21,529 nt of DNA from an uncultured Steroidobacter sp. GTDB lineage: Bacteria > Pseudomonadota > Gammaproteobacteria > Steroidobacterales > Steroidobacteraceae. Location: NCBI RefSeq assembly GCF_937958065.1, contig NZ_CALFXI010000082.1, positions 1-21,529 of the forward strand, written 5' to 3'. Of the stretch, positions 14,356 to 21,046 are shown in pieces (position 1 is the first letter of the stretch; each line of letters starts with the position of its first letter). Made by a program: the position numbers and the translations under genes. The notes below the pieces were generated by a model. It was not told the origin of the DNA. It ran no database searches and saw nothing but the letters and a program-made list of their open reading frames with translations.

Positions 14356-17152
14356 TGATCTCGGTCTTTGCGTAGCGCGCCGGCTTCAACTTCGCCAGCA
14401 CATCGAAGCTGCGCTGGACCCATTGGTCATAGATGCCGTCGCCGGTGCGCTGCGCATTGGTCTCGTGCAACTCGATGGCCTTTTCCTCGAACGGAAACGC
14501 CTGTTCCTCCAGCAGCACGTCGTACTGCTCCCGGGCGTCCTCATCCAGGTCCTTCGGCCGCTCCGACGCCATCAGGTCCGCGCCCAGCTGTCGATACAAC
14601 TCGGCCATGCCATAGGTCGCCTGCGTGGTCACCTCGGCGACCCCGTAATCGAGCGCCTGGCCATAGACCGCGAGGGTCTTCTCCATCGCATCGCGCTTGC
14701 TCTTCAGCGACTTGTTCAGCGGCGCGGTCAGCTTGATCGAATTGAACAACGCCGCAGGTGGCTCGGCGGTTTCGATGGTCGCCTTCGCCGCCAGGTATTT
14801 GCTGCGGTCGGTACGCGCCGCACCGGCCGTTTTGTCGGCACGGATGATTTCATCGAGCCATTGCGCACGGACTTTGACGTCGTTCTGGGCTTTGGCCATA
14901 TCCGCGAGCTTCTGGCGCGCATCCATGGCCGGATCGAGCGGCGACGGATATTGCTTCACGTAGCTGGCATACAAGCGCGCCGCGTTGGTCGGCGACGCCG
15001 CCTTGTCGTAGAGCTCGGCCGCCTGCCACAGCGCAGCGCGACGGACTTCGGCGGGCTCCTGCTCACGCGCAGCCACTCGCTCCAACTCGGCCGCAGCCTG
15101 CGTGCCACGACCCAGTTCGAGATAGGCCACCGCCAGCGAGCGCGTCGCATCCGGCACCAGCTCGTGATTGGGATAATTGCGACGGAACGTTTCCAGGACC
15201 TGCGCGGCGCGCTCCCATTCCTTGTTCTGCAACAAGATGCTGGCCGCGTCGTACTCTGCATTCGAGCGCGCTTTGGAGTTCGGCGCGAGCGCGGCAACGC
15301 GCAGGAAGTCATCGACCGCGCCGGTCGAATCACCCGCCGTGCGCTTCGCTTCCGCTTGTTTGTAAATCGACGCGGCGATGCGCTCTTCGATATCGGCGCG
15401 ATCCGGATCGTTGGCCGGCAGGAAGCTCTGGACCCTGACGTACGCGGCTTCGGCTTCGCCGAAGCGGCCGCGATCGAATAGCGAGTGCGCCAGCAGCGTG
15501 ATCGCCGTGCGCTGGAACTTGCGATCGACCGGCGGATTGCGTTCGAGGATGCTGGTCGATACCTCGATCACGCGGTCGAAATCGTTCAACGCGAACAAAT
15601 CCTCGTCGGCCTTGGTGTGCACGCGCGCCGACTCGGGATGCTCGGGGAAACTGGTCGCGAACATCAGCGCGCTTTCGATGCCCTGCTGATGCCACACCGC
15701 CTTCGGCTGACCTTGCAGGGTCGGCTCGTGCTTCTGATACGAGACCAGCGCGGCATAGCCGGCCGCCGAGGATTTCGGATGCGCGGGATAGTCATACGCG
15801 GCCGTTTCGTATTCCTTGGCCGCTTCGGCGAAGCGCCCGGACTCAAACAACACTTCGCCCAGCGTGAAACGATTCGCCGGCGCTTCCGGATCCTGCGGGA
15901 ACGAATCGAGCATCGCGCGATACCAGCGCGCCGCGGACGCGTAGTCCTCCGGCTTCTTTTCCTTCTGCGCCATCGCGTAGTAGTACTCGGCGAGGTCTTT
16001 CTGGTTCGCCTTCAACTGCGCGGCCACTTCCGGCGCATCGGCAACCGTGCGCTCACGCCAGAACGCGGAGCCGAACGCGTAACGCTCGACGAACGCCTGC
16101 TTGCCTTCGATCACCAGCGATGCGAGGCGGCCCTTCTGATAGGCATCGATGGTGCGCATCTGCAAGGACGGCGCATAACGATCGTCGGGGCGCCGCTTCG
16201 CGAAGGCCTCGAACGCCACCGCCGCGTCCAGATAACGTTCCTTTTCCAGATAGAAATCGCCGAGCGCCTCATACAGCAGATGCGCATACGGCGGATCGCC
16301 TCGCTGGGCCAGCGTGCCATCGAGGGTGGCAGGCCCATCGAGATCCGAGAAGCTGATCGCCATCGCGCGCAACGCGTCCGAGGTCAACTCACGTTCGGGT
16401 CGGCTCAACGAATCGCGCGGGCGCAGCTGCCCGTCCCGCACCAGTATCCGATCCAGCAAGCGCATGAACGCCGCGACGCTTTCCTCGCCGAGCGATTGCT
16501 TGAACAGCGACCAGCCGAGCTTGTACAAGCCCTGCTCGAAGAAGCCGGTGTCCGCGCCCGGCGTGGTCACCGCCACATAGGCGTTCTCGGCTTCGCGATA
16601 ACGTCCCAGGCTGAACAGGATCTCGCCGCGGCGGAACTGCGATTCCACAAACCACTGACTGCGCGGATACGTGGTCACCAGCTGATCGAGCACCGTGAGC
16701 GATTTTTCGAGCTGGCCTTTGGCTTCATAGGCACGCGCCAGCTGATACATGACGACGTCATTGCGCTCGTAGCTCGGATACGACTTCAACAGTCCTTCGT
16801 ACAGCTGCACGGCCTCATCGACCCCAAGCCCGCCGAATGCGCCTTCGGCCGTGCGCGCGCTCTCGTCTTCGACCTGCAAGTCGCCGAGCCGACGCATCGC
16901 TTCGGCGCGCATCTTCTCGTTCTGCGACTCCATCTCCAGGAAGCGGCGGTACTGCTCGATCGCCTGCTGCGTCTTCACGTCGCTGGGCGGATCGGGATTG
17001 ACCTTGACCTCTTTCTTGTCGAGATCGCGAATGGTTCGTGGCGGCAGCTTCGCTGCTGGTTCCGCGGCAAACGCCGGCATCGCAATCGCGCCCGACAGCG
17101 TCAGCGCGATCAACGTGCGCAGCCGGTGAGATCGGGTGACCGAAGCGCTCAT
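14327..17152 (-). CDS. Large secreted TPR-repeat protein (941 aa)
   Basis: A periplasmic protein with a signal peptide cleaved near AFA-AE at about residue 29. After a Lys/Pro-rich segment it is almost entirely alpha-helical tetratricopeptide repeats to about residue 800, for example AEAMRRLGDLQ, VMYQLARAYEAKGQLEKSLTVLDQL, QFRRGEILFSLGRYREAENAY, LLYEALGDFYLEKERYLDAAVAFEAF and NRFTLGEVLFESGRFAEAAKEYETA. The last 100 residues are helical and charged. Its start overlaps the upstream TPR gene by ATGA, and its end overlaps the lipoprotein gene by 29 bases. It probably works as a long scaffold in the periplasm, comparable to the TPR proteins of the Myxococcus Glt complex. The match is by architecture, so a one-to-one name is not given. 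Confidence 0.87.
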   Translation of the reverse strand: MSASVTRSHRLRTLIALTLSGAIAMPAFAAEPAAKLPPRTIRDLDKKEVKVNPDPPSDVKTQQAIEQYRRFLEMESQNEKMRAEAMRRLGDLQVEDESARTAEGAFGGLGVDEAVQLYEGLLKSYPSYERNDVVMYQLARAYEAKGQLEKSLTVLDQLVTTYPRSQWFVESQFRRGEILFSLGRYREAENAYVAVTTPGADTGFFEQGLYKLGWSLFKQSLGEESVAAFMRLLDRILVRDGQLRPRDSLSRPERELTSDALRAMAISFSDLDGPATLDGTLAQRGDPPYAHLLYEALGDFYLEKERYLDAAVAFEAFAKRRPDDRYAPSLQMRTIDAYQKGRLASLVIEGKQAFVERYAFGSAFWRERTVADAPEVAAQLKANQKDLAEYYYAMAQKEKKPEDYASAARWYRAMLDSFPQDPEAPANRFTLGEVLFESGRFAEAAKEYETAAYDYPAHPKSSAAGYAALVSYQKHEPTLQGQPKAVWHQQGIESALMFATSFPEHPESARVHTKADEDLFALNDFDRVIEVSTSILERNPPVDRKFQRTAITLLAHSLFDRGRFGEAEAAYVRVQSFLPANDPDRADIEERIAASIYKQAEAKRTAGDSTGAVDDFLRVAALAPNSKARSNAEYDAASILLQNKEWERAAQVLETFRRNYPNHELVPDATRSLAVAYLELGRGTQAAAELERVAAREQEPAEVRRAALWQAAELYDKAASPTNAARLYASYVKQYPSPLDPAMDARQKLADMAKAQNDVKVRAQWLDEIIRADKTAGAARTDRSKYLAAKATIETAEPPAALFNSIKLTAPLNKSLKSKRDAMEKTLAVYGQALDYGVAEVTTQATYGMAELYRQLGADLMASERPKDLDEDAREQYDVLLEEQAFPFEEKAIELHETNAQRTGDGIYDQWVQRSFDVLAKLKPARYAKTEISEDYVPTLP

Positions 17153-19080
17153 TGCGCGCCTCCCTTGTCAGCGGCGCTCTCGCCGGTGGCGCTGGTCGTC
17201 GCCGCCTTGTCATAGATCGATGCCAGCGCAAACCGCGCTTGCAACGAATAGGCGGCGAGGCGCTGCTTCTGCGACTCCAGCTCCTTGATCGCAATCGCGG
17301 CGAGATATCGGTTCTGCGCCTGGGCAGTCGCTTCCAATCGCGCGCTCAAGCCATCGATACGCGGCGGCAAGGTGGCCACGCGACGCGCAAACTCTTCGGT
17401 ACGAGCCGGATAGTCACTGCGCGCACGCTCGACGAGCACCGAACGCCGACGCGCTTCCTTGTACGAAACATCCAGCTCACGCAGTTCCTTGCGCGCGCGC
17501 CACAAGCGAGCCTTGTAGCTGCCATTGAAGTCCCACAGCAGCTTGCCTTTGATGAGGCGCGCTTTCTCGCGCATCTCCTGCACCATCGGATCGTTCTGGT
17601 CCGCCTTCGCCAGCACGGCCTCGATCTGCTGCACCTTGGTCCATTGTTCCTTTTCACGCGAGGTCGCGAGCGCGCTCACATCGTTGTCGCGCTCGGTCGC
17701 GGCCAGGCGCGACTCCAATTCGTTCTTGTGCGCTTCCAGCGCGTCCAGATCGACGTTGTCCAGGGTTCGGTGCAGACCCGGCAGACGCTGATCGAACGCA
17801 TGGCGGCGCGTATCCACCATGTCGTCGAACGCCTGCACGCTCAGCGCCCAGGTGGCGAGATTGCGCTGCATGAGCCTGAGGTCGCGATAGTTCTTCAATC
17901 CTTCCTGGAACTCGTGCGTCGCCAGCAGGTGATACAGATAGCGGGTCTCGGGCGCATCGGGCAGATTCTGCAGCTGCCAGTACCAGCCCACCTGATCGGC
18001 CTCGTCGTTCTCGACGATGGCATCGAGCAGCTTGCCGTCGCGAATGGCCTGAATGGATTGATCGATGCGCTTGGATTCGGCCGCGAATGCTTCAACCGCG
18101 GTCACATACTGTTGCGCCGCCTGTCCGGTGGCCGCGAGCTGCGCGTATGCATACGGAATGGCGAGATACGACTCCTGCACCGCTGCATCGAGCAGGTCGC
18201 GATCGCGCAGCTCCATCCAGGGCGCCAGCGCTCTGTTGAATTTTTTCTCCGCCGAGTCCGCCCAACCCACGGCGAGCAGCGCCTTGTTCGATTGCGGGCC
18301 TTCCAGCCGCACTCGTTGTAAAACTTTCCTGGCCTCCTCGGGGCGATTTGCCTTGAGCCATGCAAAGCCGAGCGCAAGATTGGCCTTGTCGCGCAGTGCC
18401 GCCAGCTCTTCGGTCGGCGCCGCGATGCGGCCGACTTCATTCAACAGCTCGGCCGCTTCCTCGACGCGATCCTGTCGAACCAGCGCCACGCCGATATTGA
18501 AACGCGCGTACGAGGACCAGACGTCGCCGCCTGTACCGACCGGTTGCCACCGCTCCAGCGCGCGAATCGCTTCGTCGTAGCGGTTCAGATACATCAACAC
18601 CTGCGCTTGCAGCAGATGGCGCTCGGGTTCCAGATCGCCCGGCAGCGCGCCATGAATCGAGGCCAGCGCGGTCGCGGCGTCTTCGAGATAGTTGCGCTGA
18701 TACCAGACCTTCGCCAGATAGAACCAGGCGCGGTTGCGCACATCGAGCGGCACGTTGTCGTTCAGCAGCGCCTTGAAGATGCGGCCGGCTTCTTCATGCT
18801 GGCCGAGCGACAGATACAAGCCGCCCTTGAGCAGCTCGGCTTCCACGCCGTGATGACCGATGCGATTGAAATCCTGCGCGGCACCGAGGCGGGTCAGGGC
18901 CTGCAGATGATCGCCCTGATAGAAATAGAACAGCACGTCGCCCCAATGCAGATCGCGCACCACCTGTGGGGTGCCGACCAGGGGCCGCGGCTCGGGAGGT
19001 TTCTTCTCCTTCGCGGTCGCGCCGGTCGCGCCCAGCGCGAGCAGCATCGCGACCAGTAATTTGTGAGCTCGCCCCGGCAC
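17149..19080 (-). CDS. Secreted TPR and coiled-coil protein (643 aa)
   Basis: An exported periplasmic protein; the signal peptide ends near ATA-KE at about residue 23. Residues about 40-320 carry degenerate TPR repeats (LLKGGLYLSLGQHEEAGRIF, AWFYLAKVWYQRNYLEDAAT, LLQAQVLMYLNRYDEAIRAL, ARFNIGVALVRQDRVEEAAEL). The C-terminal half, about 470-620, is strongly helical with long charged heptad-like stretches, suggesting a coiled coil. The start is a GTG 3 bases after the coiled-coil gene, and it overlaps the next TPR gene by 4 bases, so the products are probably made in fixed ratio. It likely pairs with the 941-residue TPR protein. No enzyme motif is seen. Confidence 0.85.
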   Translation of the reverse strand: MPGRAHKLLVAMLLALGATGATAKEKKPPEPRPLVGTPQVVRDLHWGDVLFYFYQGDHLQALTRLGAAQDFNRIGHHGVEAELLKGGLYLSLGQHEEAGRIFKALLNDNVPLDVRNRAWFYLAKVWYQRNYLEDAATALASIHGALPGDLEPERHLLQAQVLMYLNRYDEAIRALERWQPVGTGGDVWSSYARFNIGVALVRQDRVEEAAELLNEVGRIAAPTEELAALRDKANLALGFAWLKANRPEEARKVLQRVRLEGPQSNKALLAVGWADSAEKKFNRALAPWMELRDRDLLDAAVQESYLAIPYAYAQLAATGQAAQQYVTAVEAFAAESKRIDQSIQAIRDGKLLDAIVENDEADQVGWYWQLQNLPDAPETRYLYHLLATHEFQEGLKNYRDLRLMQRNLATWALSVQAFDDMVDTRRHAFDQRLPGLHRTLDNVDLDALEAHKNELESRLAATERDNDVSALATSREKEQWTKVQQIEAVLAKADQNDPMVQEMREKARLIKGKLLWDFNGSYKARLWRARKELRELDVSYKEARRRSVLVERARSDYPARTEEFARRVATLPPRIDGLSARLEATAQAQNRYLAAIAIKELESQKQRLAAYSLQARFALASIYDKAATTSATGESAADKGGAQ

Positions 19081-19083
19081 GGG

Positions 19084-19689
19084 TTATTCCCATTCCTTGA
19101 CGATGAACTCGGGCTGCGCCTTGACCGCCTTGTCGCTGATCTTGAGCTCGACGTACTTGGCGCCGACGCCCTTCTCGAGCTTGATGGTCGCACCGCGGCG
19201 ATAGTCACGCTGGTTCGGCCCCTGGCCGGTGAACAGCGCGATCAGCTCGTGCTCGCCGGCCTTCAGATTGCCGATGAAGACGCGATGCACACCGCCCTTG
19301 AGCAGCGCCTGCGCCTCGCGCTCGGTGTACAGATAATTCGCGACTTCCTTGTCGTCGAGCTTCAGGGTCACCGAGTCGAGCGCGAAGAACTCGCCCACGT
19401 CCATGGAAACGAACACCGCCACCTGCGTGTTGGCCGGGAACAGCAGCTCCTCCTCCAGCACGAACAGCTCGCGGTTCAGATCCAGCACTTCTTTCTTCAG
19501 CGCCTGCACTTCTTCGTCCAGGCTCTTGAAGCTGTCCGCGCCGGCGGGGGCCGAAGCAGCCGGCGCACTGCTGTCGAGCAGCGGAGCCGTCGTGGCCGCG
19601 GCCGCATCGGCTTGCGCGTTTGCCAGCCCGGCCGCGAACAGCAGGGGCAGCAGCGTGGCGATCGTTTTCAGGAAGCTCTGACGCAGCAT
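19084..19689 (-). CDS. Secreted coiled-coil / beta-domain protein of the envelope operon
   Basis: A 201-residue exported protein with a signal peptide cleaved near ANA-QA at residue 25 and an Ala/Ser/Pro-rich linker. Residues about 53-86 (SFKSLDEEVQALKKEVLDLN and on) form a short coiled coil. The rest looks like a beta-sandwich: VAVFVSMDVGEFFALDSVTL, LDDKEVANYLY, VHRVFIGNLKAGEHELIALF, then an acidic/Lys C-terminus. The GEHELIALFTG element is like a PEGA-type or Ig-like fold, but I cannot name the family. It has no DNA-binding motif; any regulator annotation would be wrong for an exported protein. It is 86 bases after tlpA and 3 bases before the TPR gene. No clear Shine-Dalgarno precedes the ATG. 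Confidence 0.8.
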   Translation of the reverse strand: MLRQSFLKTIATLLPLLFAAGLANAQADAAAATTAPLLDSSAPAASAPAGADSFKSLDEEVQALKKEVLDLNRELFVLEEELLFPANTQVAVFVSMDVGEFFALDSVTLKLDDKEVANYLYTEREAQALLKGGVHRVFIGNLKAGEHELIALFTGQGPNQRDYRRGATIKLEKGVGAKYVELKISDKAVKAQPEFIVKEWE

Positions 19690-19775
19690 GGAGGTGTCCG
19701 GAAATTCCGTGAATGGTGCTCGACAGTTCGATACGAGTTCGATTGAGTTGACGAGGCGGATCCGTTACGCGCGGC

Positions 19776-20321
19776 TCACTCGTTCAGCAGCTCACGCAGC
19801 TTTTCGGTGTAGCGCGTTTCATAACCGACTTTGTAGCCCTCGGAGACGTAACGCACCACACCTTCGCGATCGATCAGCACGGTCAACGGCATGGTGCCCG
19901 CCTGATAGGCGCGGCTCACTTCCTTGCGAGCATCGAACAGCACCGGATAACTGACGCGCAGCGTCTTTGCCATTTCACGCGCCGCCGCCAGATCCTTTTC
20001 CTCATCCAGATTGACGCTGAACAGCACCAGCCCGGCGCGGCGGTACTTGCCATAGATCTCATCGAGCAACGGCATTTCCTGCCGACACGGCCCGCACCAG
20101 GTGGCCCAGAAGTTGATCAGCACGACTTCACCGGAGTGCTCGGACAGGCGCACGTTGGCACCCTCCAGCGAGCGCAACGCGAAATCGGGCGCGGGCCGAC
20201 CGACGAGCAGGCTCGCCGGCACGCACACAGCAGGCCCGAGCAGCAACAGCGCCAGCAATGCGAAGCGCGGCAACCGTACGGAAGCCCGGAGTGGCAGGCG
20301 AGCTTGTGAGGACTGTGACAT
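19776..20321 (-). CDS. TlpA-like thiol-disulfide oxidoreductase
   Basis: A 181-residue thioredoxin-fold protein held in or exported through the inner membrane by an N-terminal hydrophobic stretch (about 20-37). The redox centre is WCGPC at 75-79 within NFWATWCGPCRQEMPLL, and the cis-proline loop is TMPLTVLID near 145. VGRPAPDFALRSLEG at the start of the fold is typical of TlpA/ResA proteins. The frame also opens at a TTG one codon earlier; the ATG at 20321 is preferred. No lipobox is present. As first gene after the riboswitch it probably reduces or shuffles disulfides, or it may serve a scaffold role for the secreted parts encoded behind it; few of those proteins contain Cys, so the substrate is unclear. 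Confidence 0.9.
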   Translation of the reverse strand: MSQSSQARLPLRASVRLPRFALLALLLLGPAVCVPASLLVGRPAPDFALRSLEGANVRLSEHSGEVVLINFWATWCGPCRQEMPLLDEIYGKYRRAGLVLFSVNLDEEKDLAAAREMAKTLRVSYPVLFDARKEVSRAYQAGTMPLTVLIDREGVVRYVSEGYKVGYETRYTEKLRELLNE

Positions 20322-20357
20322 CAATCTGTTATTCGTCGCCGGACACGCGATGAGGCA

Positions 20358-20392
20358 GGCCGATCGACACCTCCGTTGCGGATCGGGAGGCC
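20358..20392 (-). promoter_or_regulatory. Candidate expression-platform hairpin of the riboswitch
   Basis: Minus-strand arms GGCC...CGATC (20392-20381) and GATCGGCC (20365-20358) can pair with a small bulge. The 5' arm reuses the GGCC that closes riboswitch P1, so the two folds exclude each other. The loop contains GGAGG, and no U-run follows. This suggests control other than intrinsic termination (translation or Rho). It is a hand-drawn fold. Confidence 0.35.
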
Positions 20393-20488
20393 CGGCGCTG
20401 GCAACCCCGCTGTCCTAGGAAAATTCCCTTAGACCGGTGGCTTTGCGTCCCCACCTTTCAGTGAGTTTGCCTGGGTGCGAGGCGGGCC
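20389..20488 (-). promoter_or_regulatory. Cyclic-di-GMP-I (GEMM-I) riboswitch
   Basis: On the minus strand the leader has every hallmark of the GEMM-I aptamer. The CAGGCAAAC block (20473-20465) is followed by a hairpin with a GAAA tetraloop, GGACGCAAAGCC (20450-20439), then CCGGTCTAAGG with a matching CCTAGGAC (tetraloop-receptor arm), and GCGGGGTTGCC (20410-20400), nearly the same as GCGGGGUUACC of Vibrio Vc2. P1 is closed by GGCCCG (20488-20483) with CGGGCC (20394-20389). The base before CAAAC is G (20470), as in c-di-GMP aptamers, not the A I recall for cGAMP-sensing GEMM-Ib. The 3' end is about 68 bases before the TlpA start, and the downstream genes are the ExbB/TPR operon. Whether c-di-GMP turns expression on or off cannot be read. 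Confidence 0.94.
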
Positions 20489-20540
20489 CGCTTCTCGACC
20501 AGGAGGAGCGTGGCAAGACCTCTGACAACGCAGCTAGGGT

Positions 20541-20565
20541 GCTATACGCGGCGCAAATATGTCAA
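20541..20565 (-). promoter_or_regulatory. Candidate promoter of the riboswitch operon
   Basis: On the minus strand TTGACA (20565-20560) is a perfect -35 hexamer and TATAGC (20546-20541) a fair -10, but only 13 bases separate them, which is short. With TATAGC as -10 the better-spaced -35 would be the poor TTCGTT just upstream. Either choice would start the RNA near 20534, about 45 bases before the riboswitch. Confidence 0.35.
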
Positions 20566-20569
20566 CGAA

Positions 20570-20628
20570 CGAAGTGTGATGCCGGCGGCGCAAAAGCACG
20601 ACCGGCGTGTGACTTAGCGCACACTTCG
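20570..20628. repeat. Perfect 9-bp inverted repeat upstream of the riboswitch promoter
   Basis: CGAAGTGTG (20570-20578) and CACACTTCG (20620-20628) are exact inverted copies separated by 41 bases, about 50 bases centre to centre. They lie just upstream of the candidate promoter. Paired operator half-sites or a looped structure are possible; chance is not excluded. Confidence 0.4.
20608..20623. promoter_or_regulatory. CRP/Vfr/Clp-like binding site
   Basis: TGTGA-CTTAGC-GCACA matches the CRP consensus TGTGA-N6-TCACA at 9 of 10 positions. Its centre (20615) is roughly 80 bases upstream of the inferred start near 20534, a position usable for activation. No binding evidence is available. Confidence 0.4.
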
Positions 20629-20711
20629 AAGGTCTGTCGGTAGGCGACGACAACAGTATCGGCGCCTGTATCCGTACACAGACGACTGACAGCATTCCTC
20701 CCGCTGCGAAG

Positions 20712-20750
20712 CGCGGCGCGACCGGAGGGAGGCAAGCCGGTCGCGCCGCG
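20712..20750 (-). terminator. Strong hairpin after the small secreted gene
   Basis: A perfect 14-bp GC-rich stem (20712-20725 with 20737-20750) and an 11-base loop (AGGGAGGCAAG), starting 12 bases after the stop of the minus-strand gene at 20763. No U-tract follows on either strand, so it may be a weak terminator or an mRNA-protecting 3' hairpin. Confidence 0.6.
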
Positions 20751-20762
20751 TCGCGCCTTCGA

Positions 20763-20999
20763 TCAGATAGGCGCTTTCGGAGCTTCGTAGTCGGTCGATG
20801 CGGCGGTCGCCTTCCACATCGCAATCATCTCCGGAGTCACGCTCTGCGCGGCTGGCAGATGATCGGAGGGCAACGTGATCTGCTGCTGCGCCGACTGCGC
20901 GCCCAGCAGAGCTTGATCGTGGCCATACAGGAACGTGCCCGCGACTGCGGTACCCAGGGTGAGCAACATGGCGGCGCCAAGAGCGATACGCTTTTTCAT
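20763..20999 (-). CDS. Small secreted or membrane-anchored protein, unknown function
   Basis: Translation most likely starts at the ATG at 20999 (MKKRIALGAAMLL), which has GGAG six bases upstream; the frame also extends 8 codons further to a TTG. This gives 78 residues: a basic start, a hydrophobic stretch to about residue 20 with an Ala/Gly end (signal peptide or anchor), then a short polar part rich in Gln, Ala and Pro (SAQQQITLPSDHLP, SVTPEMIAMWKATAAST) ending in YEAPKAPI. It has no Cys. I recognise no family. It lies 47 bases after the stop of the tandem-repeat gene on the same strand, so the two may share a transcript and a process. Confidence 0.7.
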   Translation of the reverse strand: MKKRIALGAAMLLTLGTAVAGTFLYGHDQALLGAQSAQQQITLPSDHLPAAQSVTPEMIAMWKATAASTDYEAPKAPI

Positions 21000-21046
21000 C
21001 TTCATCTCCAAACTCGAATTCAAATCTGTTGCGATGGATTCATTTG

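Noticed and set aside
13973..15481. 502-codon plus-strand open frame over the TPR lipoprotein and TPR genes
   Set aside because: Shadow frame: Arg/Leu-rich, no domain pattern, fully overlapped by supported minus-strand genes.
15485..17215. 576-codon open frame on the plus strand, antisense to the 941-residue TPR gene
   Set aside because: Composition is dominated by Arg, His, Leu and Gln, typical of the complementary strand of GC-rich genes; the minus strand has a signal peptide, TPR motifs and operon overlaps.
20534..20824. 96-codon minus-strand open frame across the riboswitch upstream region
   Set aside because: Arg/Pro-rich, crosses a strong hairpin and the small secreted gene in another frame; no start signal.
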